A DNA stretch of 64,000 nt from the NCBI GenBank assembly GCA_036480375.1, contig JAZGGI010000049.1, forward strand, positions 18,030 through 82,029. The letters run 5' to 3'. How positions within the stretch are numbered: the stretch's first letter is position 1; every line of letters starts with the position of its first letter. This document shows, piece by piece, positions 8,526 through 18,557 of this stretch. The position numbers were made by a program, and so were the translations under genes. The DNA comes from Candidatus Zixiibacteriota bacterium. Lineage in GTDB: Bacteria > Zixibacteria > MSB-5A5 > GN15 > JAAZOE01. The notes under the pieces were generated by a model. That model was not told where the DNA came from, did not search any database, and worked only from the letters and a program-made list of their open reading frames with translations.

Positions 8526-10007
8526 ATGAGTTACAGTTATCCGATTCTGACATACACCATCTTTATTCCGCTTTTGGGCGCGATTGTGCTTTTGTTTCTG
8601 GATAAGGAAAAGCATAATATCATCAGGTGGGTTTCGACTTTTTTTGCTTTTATTGCCTTTATCCTGACGATTTTTATCCTTCGCGATTTTGACTGGACCA
8701 CCAGCCAGATGCAATTCATGGAATCACACACCTGGATTCCCACTATCGGCTCCAATTATCTTCTGGGCGTGGACGGCATTTCCGTTCCGATGCTTCTTTT
8801 GACCAGTCTCCTGTCGCTTATCTCGATTGTCATCAGCTTTAACATCACCAAGCGGGTCAAGGAATACTTTGTCTTTTTCCTGCTTTTGGAATGCGGTATG
8901 ATAGGAGTTTTCGCGGCTCTTGATTTCTTCCTCTTCTATGTTTTCTGGGAAATAATGCTGGTCCCGATGTATTTCCTGATCGGTATCTGGGGCGGTCCCC
9001 GGCGCGAATATGCTGCTATCAAGTTTTTCCTCTATACATTATTCGGCTCCATCTTCATGCTTGTGGCGATTCTGGTTCTCTACTTCACTTCCGAACCGCA
9101 TACGCTCAATATGCTTGAAATGACCCAAATCGGCCCCAGCTTCCCGCATAACATCCAGCTTTTTACATTTGCCTTCTTCTTTATCGCTTTCGCGATAAAA
9201 GTCCCCGTCTGGCCGTTTCACACCTGGTTACCCGACGCCCACGTGGAAGCTCCGACAGCCGTATCGATCATCCTTGCCGCCGTGCTCTTGAAAATGGGAA
9301 CCTACGGTATGCTCCGCATCTCATGGCCGATGCTTCCCGAAGGGATACGATTTTTTGCGATACCTATCGCGATTTTGGGGGTGATCGCCATCATCTACGG
9401 CGCCTTGGTATCAATGGCGCAAAAAGATTTGAAAAGACTGGTCGCCTATTCATCCGTTTCGCACATGGGGTTTTGTATGCTATCGCTGGCGGCTTTTACA
9501 TCCGTGACAGCGATGGCCGGTTGCATGTTTCAGATGGTCTCGCACGGACTCATCACCGGCGCCCTCTTCTTACTTGTAGGCGTCTTATACGACCGGGCCC
9601 ACACTCGTGAAATTGCGGCCTTCGGCGGCATCGGTAAAAAACTTCCGGTGTACACTGGTATTATGGCTATGTTCGCCATGGCTTCGCTGGGACTGCCGGG
9701 CATGTCCGGATTTATCTCCGAATACATGATCTTTATCGGATCATTCCCGAGCTATCCGGTAATCGTCGGAATCGCGATTTTGGGCGTTGTCCTGACCGCC
9801 GCCTACATCCTGCGTATGGTCCAGAACATATTCCTCGGTGAATTTGACCAGGCTAAATGGGGTCATTTGACAGAAATAAATGTTCGCGAAATTCTCTGTG
9901 TCGCGCCTCTGGCGGTGCTGACACTGGCCATAGGTATTTATCCCAAACCACTGAGTGACTTGATGCGGGCCACTTTGGAAAACATTGTAACCCTGATGGC
10001 ACGATAA
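8526..10007 (+). CDS. nuoM: NADH-quinone oxidoreductase subunit M
   Basis: A 493-residue antiporter-like subunit (ND4 homologue) with about 14 helices. Visible motifs include FYVFWEIMLVPMYFLIG (conserved Glu of helix 5), KVPVWPFHTWLPDAHVEAPT and QKDLKRLVAYSSVSHMGF. It pumps protons in the membrane arm between NuoN and NuoL. Normal length, with tight spacing to both neighbours. Confidence 0.96.
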   Translation: MSYSYPILTYTIFIPLLGAIVLLFLDKEKHNIIRWVSTFFAFIAFILTIFILRDFDWTTSQMQFMESHTWIPTIGSNYLLGVDGISVPMLLLTSLLSLISIVISFNITKRVKEYFVFFLLLECGMIGVFAALDFFLFYVFWEIMLVPMYFLIGIWGGPRREYAAIKFFLYTLFGSIFMLVAILVLYFTSEPHTLNMLEMTQIGPSFPHNIQLFTFAFFFIAFAIKVPVWPFHTWLPDAHVEAPTAVSIILAAVLLKMGTYGMLRISWPMLPEGIRFFAIPIAILGVIAIIYGALVSMAQKDLKRLVAYSSVSHMGFCMLSLAAFTSVTAMAGCMFQMVSHGLITGALFLLVGVLYDRAHTREIAAFGGIGKKLPVYTGIMAMFAMASLGLPGMSGFISEYMIFIGSFPSYPVIVGIAILGVVLTAAYILRMVQNIFLGEFDQAKWGHLTEINVREILCVAPLAVLTLAIGIYPKPLSDLMRATLENIVTLMAR

Positions 10008-10008
10008 G

Positions 10009-11475
10009 ATGAATGTAGATTTTCCAGATATTACGCCGATGATACCGGAGCTATTCCTGTTCGTTATGGCTCTGGTAGTTTTGCTTCTCGACCTGTTTTC
10101 GAAAAAACGCTCGGTTGCGGTCCCTGCTTATACCAGTATGGTTGCTCTGGTTATCACCGGAGCATTGCTATATAAATTTCAAGGCGGTAATCTCTGGAAC
10201 GGCATGTTCGTTTCCGACGGATTTTCTGTCTTCTTTAAAATTATTTTCCTGGGCTCCGCTTTCATGGCCATCGGCTCATCTTTCGGAATTGTCGGAAAGA
10301 TGTCTCATCATCGGGGTGAATTTTTCTCTCTGATTTTATTCTCGACCGTCGGTATGATGTATCTGGCCTCGGCCAAAGAACTGATAATGCTCTATATTGG
10401 TCTGGAACTTACAACCATTCCGTTATTTGTCCTGGCAGCCTATCAAAAAACCAGAAAGGCTTCAGCCGAAGCCGGTTTGAAATATTTGATTATCGGCGCC
10501 GCATCTTCGGCCATCCTGCTTTACGGACTTTCTATTATCTATGGTCTGGCCGGTACAACCTATTTGAATCAGATCACGATTAATCTCTCTATTTACTGGT
10601 TGTCGCACGGCATGATCGGCCCGGCCTTCTCGGTTGCTCTGATGATGATTATGGCCGGCTTGACTTTCAAACTGGCGATTGTTCCGTTCCACATGTGGGC
10701 GCCCGATGTTTATGAAGGTGCGCCGACTCCGATTACGGCGTTTTTGTCGGTTGGCTCCAAAGCTGCCGGACTGGCCGCTATCGTCAGGATTTTCGACGGC
10801 ATGCTGATCGCCTTTGCCTCTGATATGATGGCTCCCCGCGACTGGGGTAACATGATGGCCGTTCTGGCGGCGATTACCATGATTGTCGGAAACGTCATCG
10901 CCATTCGCCAGACAAACATCAAGCGCATGCTGGCTTATTCGTCAATTGCCCAGGCCGGATATATTCTTGTCGGCGTTGTTGCCGCGACTACGATGGGTGT
11001 GGCTTCGGTCAGTTTTTACATGTTCGCTTATCTTTTCGCCAACATGGGCGCTTTTGCCGTGGCCGGACTATTCGCCGAGAAAACGGGCTCTGAAAATATC
11101 AAAGATTTCGCGGGTTTGGCCCAATCCTCGCCAATGGTCTCAATGCTTATGGCGGCCTTTCTCTTGTCGCTGGCCGGTATTCCACCTCTGGCGGGATTTT
11201 TGGCAAAATATTACGTCTTTGCCGCCGCTATCGAAGCTGACTTCACGTGGCTGGTAATCCTGGCTCTGCTGACTTCGGTCATTTCGCTTTATTATTACGC
11301 CAACGTCATCCGGCTGATGTACCTGGCTCCCGAAAAGAGCCAACATCGGGTCGTGCCGTCATTTCCGGCCGGGTTAGTCCTGACTATTGCCGGAATCGGC
11401 GTTTTGATATTCGGGATTCTGCCGCAATCGATTTTGGAATTGGCCTATGACGCGGCGACCAGCTTCGCCTTTTAA
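10009..11475 (+). CDS. nuoN: NADH-quinone oxidoreductase subunit N
   Basis: A 488-residue antiporter-like subunit (ND2 homologue) and last gene of the operon. YIGLELTTIPLFVLAAY, FKLAIVPFHMWAPDVYEGAP and QTNIKRMLAYSSIAQAGYIL are the expected family segments. No nuoE, nuoF or nuoG gene follows. The next gene is a DUF502 protein, and no clear intrinsic terminator is seen after 11475. Confidence 0.96.
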   Translation: MNVDFPDITPMIPELFLFVMALVVLLLDLFSKKRSVAVPAYTSMVALVITGALLYKFQGGNLWNGMFVSDGFSVFFKIIFLGSAFMAIGSSFGIVGKMSHHRGEFFSLILFSTVGMMYLASAKELIMLYIGLELTTIPLFVLAAYQKTRKASAEAGLKYLIIGAASSAILLYGLSIIYGLAGTTYLNQITINLSIYWLSHGMIGPAFSVALMMIMAGLTFKLAIVPFHMWAPDVYEGAPTPITAFLSVGSKAAGLAAIVRIFDGMLIAFASDMMAPRDWGNMMAVLAAITMIVGNVIAIRQTNIKRMLAYSSIAQAGYILVGVVAATTMGVASVSFYMFAYLFANMGAFAVAGLFAEKTGSENIKDFAGLAQSSPMVSMLMAAFLLSLAGIPPLAGFLAKYYVFAAAIEADFTWLVILALLTSVISLYYYANVIRLMYLAPEKSQHRVVPSFPAGLVLTIAGIGVLIFGILPQSILELAYDAATSFAF

Positions 11476-11560
11476 AAACTTTGGCCTCTCTTGACATTCT
11501 CAGTTCGATTTGGTATTTAGAACCGCTTTTCTATGCCGATTAATATATCAGGGAAAACTT

Positions 11561-12229
11561 ATGCCGTTAATATTAAGTAAAATCATTCCGGTCTTGAAAA
11601 AGCAGTTTTTATCCGGCCTGCTGGTAGTGGTACCGCTGATTGTCACCTTTTTTGTCCTGAGATTTTTGTTTAACACTCTCGACGGCATATTAAATCCTCT
11701 CACTCGCGATTTGCTTGGCTACGATATTCCCGGTCTGGGAGCCGTCGTAACAATCTTGATAATTCTATTGGCGGGAATCATCGCCACTAATTATATTGGG
11801 GCCAAACTGTTTTATTGGAGCGATCGCTTTCTGGTTCGGACACCACTGGTTCGAATCGTATATACGGCGGCCAAACAACTGGTGCAATCAATGGTAGCTC
11901 CCCGGGCCCGGGCTTTTTCGGAAGTCGCCTTTATCGAATATCCCCGGCGGGGGATGTTTGTTATCGGGTTGCTGGCGGGAAAAAGCGAGATTAAAATAAA
12001 TGATCGCGGCGAAGAAATGAGGCTCGTTTTTGTCCCCTCAACCCCGACGCCATTTACCGGACTGGTTGTATTCGTGCCGGAGTGCGATATTCATCGAACC
12101 GATTTGGGCGTGGAAGAAGCGATGAAAATTCTGGTATCGGGCGGAATTGTCGTACCGCCGGAGATTAACATGGAAGATAATCCCAAAATCAAAGAGGTTG
12201 TCAATGCGTCTGGCGAATTTATTGAATGA
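11561..12229 (+). CDS. DUF502 family membrane protein
   Basis: A 222-residue protein with two N-terminal membrane helices (about residues 15-40 and 58-80) and a soluble C-terminal domain. Recognisable DUF502 segments are PLIVTFFVLRFLFNTLDG near the start, TPLVRIVYTAAKQ and FVPSTPTPFTGLVVFVP. The molecular function of the family is unknown. ATG 11561 is preferred to an upstream TTG at 11510 because AGGGA precedes it by 7 bases and the first helix follows at once. Its 3' end overlaps the next gene by 26 bases, suggesting coupling. Confidence 0.85.
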   Translation: MPLILSKIIPVLKKQFLSGLLVVVPLIVTFFVLRFLFNTLDGILNPLTRDLLGYDIPGLGAVVTILIILLAGIIATNYIGAKLFYWSDRFLVRTPLVRIVYTAAKQLVQSMVAPRARAFSEVAFIEYPRRGMFVIGLLAGKSEIKINDRGEEMRLVFVPSTPTPFTGLVVFVPECDIHRTDLGVEEAMKILVSGGIVVPPEINMEDNPKIKEVVNASGEFIE

Positions 12230-13109
12230 AGAACTGGTAACGCATAATCTATCCGCAACAACGAAAAATGAAGCCATCATAGAACTTCTTCGAAAAATTG
12301 AAACCAAACATCCCCAATACGATTACGACGCCATCCTGAAATCTATTCTCGACCGGGAAGAAATCGAAAATACGTCCTATGGCCGTGGCATCGCCTTCCC
12401 GCACGCACGCACCGATGAAGTCGACGATATGTTCATCGCCGTCGGGGTCTCACCCGAAGGCATCATGGAAAAAACACCGGACGGCAAACCGGTTCACGTC
12501 GTCTGTCTCATGCTGACGCCGTCCAATATCGCCAAACTTTATCTCCAGGCGCTTTCGGCCTTTGCCGCCTTCGCTCGTAATCAGGAAAATATAAAAAATA
12601 TCGTCAAGGCCACCTCGCCGGGAGGAGTAATCGACGCTGTCTGGGAATCTTCGGTCAGAGTCGAAAAGGAACTGACCGCCAAAGATATTATGCATCACAA
12701 TATCATTACCATCAAACCGGAAGATACCCTCAAGGACGTCGCTAATTTGATGTTCCGCCACAGGCTCTCGGCCCTCGCCGTCGTCGATGATGATAATAAC
12801 CTTCTCGGTTTGATAACCGACAAGGAGCTTATTCGGGCCGCCCTGCCCGATTTCAAGTCTCTTATATCCAATCTCAATTACTCGCTCGATGTTGAACCGT
12901 TCGAAGAGCTCCTCAAAAAAGAAGACAAAATTAAAGTTAAACAGCTTTATGTCAGGGATCATGAAGTCGTCACCCGCGATACGAAAATCGTCGAAGTCGC
13001 GGCCATGATGCTCTTCAAAGACCTCCGCCGGGTTTTCGTCGTCGAAGAAACCAAACTGGTCGGTATCCTCCTCCGCAAAGATATCGTCAACATGATCATC
13101 CGCGGGTGA
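12204..13109 (+). CDS. PTS EIIA (nitrogen-type) domain fused to a CBS pair
   Basis: A 301-residue cytosolic protein. Residues ~1-150 are a PTS EIIA type-2 domain; GRGIAFPHART contains the His that is phosphorylated in EIIA-Ntr and EIIA-Fru. Residues ~155-300 hold two CBS motifs (starting near TAKDIMHHNIITI and VRDHEVVTRD), which usually bind adenine nucleotides. This fusion suggests a regulatory rather than sugar-importing role. No EI, HPr or EIIBC gene is nearby. ATG 12204 fits the EIIA domain and has AGAGG 7 bases upstream; longer versions would start inside the DUF502 gene. Confidence 0.85.
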   Translation: MRLANLLNEELVTHNLSATTKNEAIIELLRKIETKHPQYDYDAILKSILDREEIENTSYGRGIAFPHARTDEVDDMFIAVGVSPEGIMEKTPDGKPVHVVCLMLTPSNIAKLYLQALSAFAAFARNQENIKNIVKATSPGGVIDAVWESSVRVEKELTAKDIMHHNIITIKPEDTLKDVANLMFRHRLSALAVVDDDNNLLGLITDKELIRAALPDFKSLISNLNYSLDVEPFEELLKKEDKIKVKQLYVRDHEVVTRDTKIVEVAAMMLFKDLRRVFVVEETKLVGILLRKDIVNMIIRG

Positions 13110-13509
13110 CTCGTCACTTTTTGGCTGTCGCTTAGATGACCTAAGCTATGTACCTCTGTAATCTAAGTTTTTTCCATGTGATCTGACTGTGAATGACGAA
13201 AGCTACTTTCTCGCTGTCGCATAGATGATCTGACTTTTCTGCCGAAGTAATTTGTCATGCCAGCGAAAGACCCGAAGGGGTCGTTGCTGGCATCCATGCG
13301 TAATATGCAATAGACAACAAATTTAATAATTTTCTGCGCTTCGTATGGATTCCTGCGTCCGCAGGAATGATAATTACTATATTTTGTGTAGCGACAACCC
13401 TCGGGTTGTCGTTGATCCAGTGAATAATTTATCTTGCCCTTATCATATAATCACGGTATTATTTAGGTAGGTCGAAACCTTTTGCTTTCGACAAAAAAGA
13501 CCATTCATT
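13110..13509. repeat. Intergenic region with several palindromic repeats
   Basis: A 400-base non-coding stretch with at least three imperfect or perfect palindromes: a GACCC/GGGTC hairpin bordered by CCAGC/GCTGG near 13260-13290, a perfect 9-bp stem ATTCCTGCG/CGCAGGAAT at 13349-13368, and a 9-bp stem CGACAACCC/GGGTTGTCG at 13392-13411. The last recurs near 42510 and 46765. Two ~20-base near-copies beginning GCTGTCGC and containing TAGATGA occur at about 13124 and 13214. No coding frame or tRNA is seen. Confidence 0.6.
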
Positions 13510-13527
13510 TTGGGGTATTCAGTTGTG

Positions 13528-14136
13528 ATGGATAGACGATCCAAGCTAGTTAGAATTTGTTGGATTACCGGTACAATCATACTAATTGTTAGTACTATTT
13601 TGATTGGGATTTCTCAATTATGTCTTGAAAATAAAATTGGGCATTATAAAGAGAAGTTAGTTTCTGCCGAAAATGATTTGAAAATTAGATTTGGCGAAAA
13701 TAATGTAATCTATCGAAATGAAATCGTGAATTCAAATATAACCCTTAATACTTATCGAATACTCTATGAATCTGGAAAAAGTGAAAAATCATTAGAACCA
13801 ATTTGGAATGAATTTCTTAGACAACGGAAGGTAGCATTTAAGTATTGGTATGCATTTAACACTGGAGATTTGCCTAACGACAGCATTGTTCGGAGTTGGG
13901 ATTCTGCTGTGACATTTGAAGATTTAAAAGCAATTAATGATTCTATAATAAAATCAAATACTCATCAGGAACTTTTAGATAAAATAGCCAATTTAAAATC
14001 GCAGGCAGATAAATATTCTAATACTCAAAATGACATACTAATTATTGCGTTGATTATACAGGTATTTGGATTGATTCTTGTTAGCGCTTCTGACCTTTTC
14101 AGCGACAAATCGAAATCAGGTAACCAACAAGCCTAA
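13528..14136 (+). CDS. Hypothetical 2-TM membrane protein (AT-rich orphan)
   Basis: A 202-residue protein that I do not recognise. One helix lies at residues ~11-30 and a second at ~172-190. The ~130 residues between are polar, rich in Asn, Lys and Glu, and probably extracytoplasmic with coiled-coil character. The base composition is clearly more AT-rich than the surrounding genes, and the gene sits between a repeat-rich spacer and a convergent operon. This suggests recent acquisition. ATG 13528 was chosen; in-frame TTG 13510 and GTG 13525 are alternatives, and no strong Shine-Dalgarno is visible. Confidence 0.6.
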   Translation: MDRRSKLVRICWITGTIILIVSTILIGISQLCLENKIGHYKEKLVSAENDLKIRFGENNVIYRNEIVNSNITLNTYRILYESGKSEKSLEPIWNEFLRQRKVAFKYWYAFNTGDLPNDSIVRSWDSAVTFEDLKAINDSIIKSNTHQELLDKIANLKSQADKYSNTQNDILIIALIIQVFGLILVSASDLFSDKSKSGNQQA

Positions 14137-14203
14137 TTTGGCAGGAGTCTCCGTATTGAAATACGCTCGGCTTCTGCCCTATTTTAATTACTACATCAAC
14201 CCC

Positions 14204-14983
14204 CTACCCCACCAACACCTTCTGCATCTGATTGTGAATCTTGCCGTTGGTGGCGAGGATACTGTTGTCATAAATCGAGTATTGGCCGCCGTGGAGGTCG
14301 GTAATGCGGCCGCCCGCTTCGGATACGATAATGATTCCCGCCGCCGTATCCCAGGCATGTAGTTTCAGTTCCCAAAAACCGTCGAATCTCCCGCAGGCGA
14401 GATAGCACAAATCGAGCGCGGCTGACCCGGCCCGGCGAATTCCCCGCGACGCCTTATACATCCGCGCGAAATTATCAAGATTATCGATATAAGTATCGGC
14501 GATATCATAAGGAAATCCGGTCGCCAGAAGCGAATGCGATAATTTGCGTTCTTCCGAAACATGAATCCGCCGCCGATTCAAAAACGCGCCCTTGCCTTTG
14601 GATGCGTAAAACAATTCATCGAGCACCGGATTATAAATCGCGCCGAGCATCATCCGGCCTTCGACTTCAAGACCAATCGACACGCAAAAAGCAGGATATC
14701 CATGCGCGAAATTAGTCGTCCCGTCGAGAGGATCGATTATCCATTTATAATCGGAATGATTGTCGCTGCCACCGCCTTCCTCAGCCAGTATCGAATGACG
14801 GGGGAAGGCTTTGCCTATTTTCCCCACGATATATTTTTCCGCTTTAAGATCGAATTGAGTGACCAGATCGACTCGACCTTTATAATGCACCCGCCTTTTG
14901 GTTTTCAATCCTTTCAAAAGGATATCTCCGGCGGCGACGGCCGTTTCTTTGGCGAATTTTAATTCTTTGCGAAAATCAGGCAC
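14204..14983 (-). CDS. suhB: Inositol-1-monophosphatase family phosphatase
   Basis: A 259-residue Mg2+-dependent phosphatase. The metal site is visible: LAEEGG (Glu), WIIDPLDGTTNF (Asp-x-Asp-Gly-Thr) and AWDTAAGIIIVSEAGG. The family hydrolyses inositol monophosphate and in some bacteria also acts with the transcription machinery (SuhB). The exact substrate is not evident, so the symbol is by family. It is last in a minus-strand operon and its start overlaps the upstream ABC gene by 8 bases. Confidence 0.88.
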   Translation of the reverse strand: MPDFRKELKFAKETAVAAGDILLKGLKTKRRVHYKGRVDLVTQFDLKAEKYIVGKIGKAFPRHSILAEEGGGSDNHSDYKWIIDPLDGTTNFAHGYPAFCVSIGLEVEGRMMLGAIYNPVLDELFYASKGKGAFLNRRRIHVSEERKLSHSLLATGFPYDIADTYIDNLDNFARMYKASRGIRRAGSAALDLCYLACGRFDGFWELKLHAWDTAAGIIIVSEAGGRITDLHGGQYSIYDNSILATNGKIHNQMQKVLVG

Positions 14984-16778
14984 TGGCTCTTACTCCATTA
15001 GCGAATTTGAATTGCGTTTGATGCAATGTATAATAAATGCCTTTCAGCCCCAAAAGTTCCCGGTGCGTGCCCATCTCGCGGAGCTGTCCCTTATGCATGA
15101 CCATAATCCGGTCGGCTTTTTCAATCGTCGATAACCGGTGCGCGATAATAATCGACGTCCGGCCCCGCATCAACTGTTCCAACGCCTTCTGGATCATCCC
15201 CTCGGTTTCGGTATCCACCGAACTGGTCGCTTCATCGAGAATAAGTATTTTCGGATCATACGCCAGCGCCCTCGCGAAAGACAGAAGCTGTTTCTGACCG
15301 GTCGATAACGTCGCGCCCCGCTCCTGAACCGCGGCGGCATACTTATCGGGTTGGCGTTCGATAAAATCGGCGATGCCTACTTTTCGGGCGGCGTCGGATA
15401 TCTGCGCCGGTTGAATATCATTGTTATACAAATCAATATTACGCGAAAAATCACCGGAAAAAATAAAGACATCCTGTAATACCAGGGCCATGTGCGACCG
15501 GACATATTCCGAATCCATATCTTTCAATGACACGCCGTCGAGTTTGATATCGCCTTTCTGGCAATCGTAGAATCGTAACAGCAACGAAATAATCGAAGTC
15601 TTACCGGCCCCGGTGGAACCGACAATCGCGATTTTCTCGCCCGGTTTGACAGTGAAAGATATATTATTGAGAATATATTCCGGCTCGTTGTAGGCGAAGG
15701 AGACATTATCAAAAACGATTTCACCTTTGAAATTCTCGATTATCTTCGCGCGGACAGGAGCGACCACTTCCGGTTCTTTATCAATCATCCGGAATATCCG
15801 CTCCGATGATGCCATCGACGATTGCAGGATATTATATTTTTCCGACAAATCCCTCAGCGGCCGAAAAAACCTCTCGACCAGTTGAATAAAAGCCACCAAT
15901 TCCCCGAATGTCAAAAGATCGATGTTGATGCGCACCCCGCCAAAATAAATAAGCAGGACAATAGCAATAGTCTCGATAACCTCCACTGTTGGGAAAAATA
16001 TAGCATAACAATAGATTGACCTGAAATGCTGCTTTTGCAGCTTCTCATTGATTTTGTCAAACTTGAAAAAGATCCGTTTTTCCTGCCCGAACAACTGAAC
16101 AATCGAAATCCCGGTCAAATGTTCCTGCAGGAAAGCGTTGATTCGCGCCAGCCTTATCCGGATTTCCCGATAAATGTCCCTGACTTTGTTGCGGAAAATC
16201 GCGGTTGCGATGATCATAAACGGCAACACCAAAAACGTAATCAACGTCAACTGCCAGCTATAATAAAGCATGGCGATAACGATTCCGACCAATGTCAATA
16301 TATCGCCGACGACCGCTACCACTCCCGAAGAGAACAATTCATTCAGGACGTTGACATCGTTGGTTGCCCGGGTAACCAGCCGCCCGACCGGATTTTTGTC
16401 AAAAAAGGCAAGGTGCATTTTCTGCAGATGTTTGAAAGCCTGCATTCGGATATCGTACATGACCGATTGGCCGATAACCTGCATCGAGTAGAATTGAATA
16501 TACCCCGTCACGAACAGCGCAATTAAAATACCCAGGTATAATAGAGATATCCTGAGTAAACCTTCGTTATCTCCGACAGCGATATATTTATCGATGGCGA
16601 TCTGGATTATAATAGGCCCCGCCAGTTGCAATGCCGTAACGACAAACAAAAGTGCCACCGACCAGAAGACTTTCATTTTATACGGTCGCAGGTAGGTCAA
16701 CAACCGCCGCATCAATTTGGCGTCGTAGGCTTTCCCCAGCACTTCCTCATCGTGATATTTCTTCGCGTTCGACGCCAT
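14976..16778 (-). CDS. ABC exporter half-transporter with canonical Walker B Glu
   Basis: A 600-residue type IV ABC half-exporter: six membrane helices (residues ~35-330) and a C-terminal ATPase. Walker A is GSTGAGKTS, the signature is LSTGQ rather than LSGGQ, and Walker B reads LILDEATSSVD with the catalytic Glu. Its partner, encoded immediately upstream, has Asp at that position. Together they look like a heterodimeric exporter with one degenerate ATP site, as in BmrCD, LmrCD and TM287/288. The substrate could be a drug or a lipid and cannot be read from sequence. Confidence 0.9.
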   Translation of the reverse strand: MASNAKKYHDEEVLGKAYDAKLMRRLLTYLRPYKMKVFWSVALLFVVTALQLAGPIIIQIAIDKYIAVGDNEGLLRISLLYLGILIALFVTGYIQFYSMQVIGQSVMYDIRMQAFKHLQKMHLAFFDKNPVGRLVTRATNDVNVLNELFSSGVVAVVGDILTLVGIVIAMLYYSWQLTLITFLVLPFMIIATAIFRNKVRDIYREIRIRLARINAFLQEHLTGISIVQLFGQEKRIFFKFDKINEKLQKQHFRSIYCYAIFFPTVEVIETIAIVLLIYFGGVRINIDLLTFGELVAFIQLVERFFRPLRDLSEKYNILQSSMASSERIFRMIDKEPEVVAPVRAKIIENFKGEIVFDNVSFAYNEPEYILNNISFTVKPGEKIAIVGSTGAGKTSIISLLLRFYDCQKGDIKLDGVSLKDMDSEYVRSHMALVLQDVFIFSGDFSRNIDLYNNDIQPAQISDAARKVGIADFIERQPDKYAAAVQERGATLSTGQKQLLSFARALAYDPKILILDEATSSVDTETEGMIQKALEQLMRGRTSIIIAHRLSTIEKADRIMVMHKGQLREMGTHRELLGLKGIYYTLHQTQFKFANGVRASA

Positions 16779-18557
16779 TTACATATTCTCCAGACTCGCT
16801 TCCATCAACTGGCGTCGATAGAGGGCTGCATAGGCGCCGTTCAGGCTTATCAATTTATCATGATTGCCTTCTTCAATGATCCGGCCGTCTTCGAGATAAA
16901 TAATTTTGTCGCATTTCATCAAGCTGGAAACGCGATGCGAAATTATAATCGAAGTTCGCCCGGGAAGAACTCGCTCGAGATTTTCAAATATCTGCTGTTC
17001 GGTTTCGGTATCGACTGAACTGGTGGCATCATCGAGAATAATAATCGACGGCGATTTTAATATCGCCCGCGCCAGAGCCGCCCGTTGTTTTTGCCCGCCG
17101 GAAAGAGTGATGCCTCGCTCGCCCAGCATTGTTTCGTATTTTTCGGGAAATGATTCGACATCCTCATGCAGGGCCGCCAGTCGAGCGGTATCGGTTATTT
17201 TTTGATGTTCATACGAGTCATCGCTAAATGATATATTCGCCTCCAAGGTGTCGGAAAACAGAAATGTTTCCTGAGGGACGAATCCAATCGCGTCGCGCAG
17301 GGCCCTGATGGAAAGTTCGGTACAATCAATACCGTCAATGAAAAGCCGCCCCTTTGATACCGGATATAAACGGGGGATAAGCGATACCAGGGTGGTTTTC
17401 CCCGAACCGGTCGGGCCGGTTATCCCCAGCCTGATCCCGGCATCAATCGTAAAATTTATTTTATGTAAAACTACTTCAACGTTTTTATCTTCGGATGTCG
17501 GATAAGCGAACGATAAATCCTTAAATTCAACCTTGCCTTTAACCTCGCTGCGCTCTTTCCGTTTTTGCCCGTCATCTGAAACTAAAGGTTCGGCGTCAAG
17601 AATTTTATTAATACGCTTGAGCGAAGCCGTGCCTCTTTGATAAAGCGATATAACCCAGCCCAGAGCCATCATCGGCCAAATGAGCCAGACGAGATATCCC
17701 AAAAAAGCAACCAGGGTACCCAGTGAAAATATTCCGGCGCCGACTTCCCGTCCCCCGACGTATAAAACCAAAAGCGAAACACCTCCCGCGATGGCAAACA
17801 GAAGCGGGCGGAATAATCCGTAAATTTTCATCATGTCGAGATTCATCTCGGCATATTTACGAGATGTTTTGGCCATGCGGTCGCTTTCGGATTTTTCCCG
17901 ACCGTAAGCCTTAATCACTCGCATACCGGCCAGGTTTTCCTGAACCTGCGCTGTCATGAAGGCAAAGTGATCCTGAATCGCCAAATATTTTTTATGAACC
18001 AATTGCCCCAACCGATTATATGATAACGCCAGAAGCAGAAGCGGTAAAACTGTATAAAGGGTAAGCTTGACCGAAAGTGTGACCATGAACGCAACGGCAA
18101 TCACGACCGAAATAATGGTATTAAGAATATGCATAATTCCCGGACCGGTCATCATCCGAATAGCCTCGATATCGTTGGTGGCATGAGCCATCAAATCGCC
18201 GGTGCGTTTTCGATTATAATACGAGGCATCAAGACCGAGCCATTTGGTGAACATCAAATTCCGCAAATCGAATTCGGTTTTTCGGGAAGCCCAGATAATC
18301 GTCCGTCTCATGACAAAGCGAAACAATCCCGCGGCAACGGACAAACCGGCCATGTACACACATAACCTGAAAATAACATCGGTCGCCTGCTTCGATTCGA
18401 TTGCCTCAAAAGCCAGCTTGATCAGGTAAGGATTTATCAGCATCAGGCCATTGGCAAAAATGGCCGCTACCCCTCCAATAACAATGTAGCGAGTATTTTT
18501 TTTAACCAGGGGTAGTAAATGTACGAATAATCCGCTTTTGTCAGCGTCCATGTCCAA
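16779..18557 (-). CDS. ABC exporter half-transporter with degenerate catalytic Asp
   Basis: A 592-residue ABC half-exporter with six membrane helices followed by an ATPase domain. Walker A is GPTGSGKTT and the signature is a full LSGGQ. Walker B ends LDDATSSVD: the catalytic Glu is replaced by Asp, the mark of the degenerate site in heterodimeric ABC exporters. Its stop lies directly before the start of the next half-transporter. Its 5' end overlaps the secreted-protein gene by 17 bases, so the two halves and the secreted protein are likely co-expressed. Confidence 0.9.
   Translation of the reverse strand: MDMDADKSGLFVHLLPLVKKNTRYIVIGGVAAIFANGLMLINPYLIKLAFEAIESKQATDVIFRLCVYMAGLSVAAGLFRFVMRRTIIWASRKTEFDLRNLMFTKWLGLDASYYNRKRTGDLMAHATNDIEAIRMMTGPGIMHILNTIISVVIAVAFMVTLSVKLTLYTVLPLLLLALSYNRLGQLVHKKYLAIQDHFAFMTAQVQENLAGMRVIKAYGREKSESDRMAKTSRKYAEMNLDMMKIYGLFRPLLFAIAGGVSLLVLYVGGREVGAGIFSLGTLVAFLGYLVWLIWPMMALGWVISLYQRGTASLKRINKILDAEPLVSDDGQKRKERSEVKGKVEFKDLSFAYPTSEDKNVEVVLHKINFTIDAGIRLGITGPTGSGKTTLVSLIPRLYPVSKGRLFIDGIDCTELSIRALRDAIGFVPQETFLFSDTLEANISFSDDSYEHQKITDTARLAALHEDVESFPEKYETMLGERGITLSGGQKQRAALARAILKSPSIIILDDATSSVDTETEQQIFENLERVLPGRTSIIISHRVSSLMKCDKIIYLEDGRIIEEGNHDKLISLNGAYAALYRRQLMEASLENM

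Noticed and set aside
13252..13411. CRISPR array
   Set aside because: The repeats are palindromes of different sequence without regular spacing or unique spacers; no cas genes are present.
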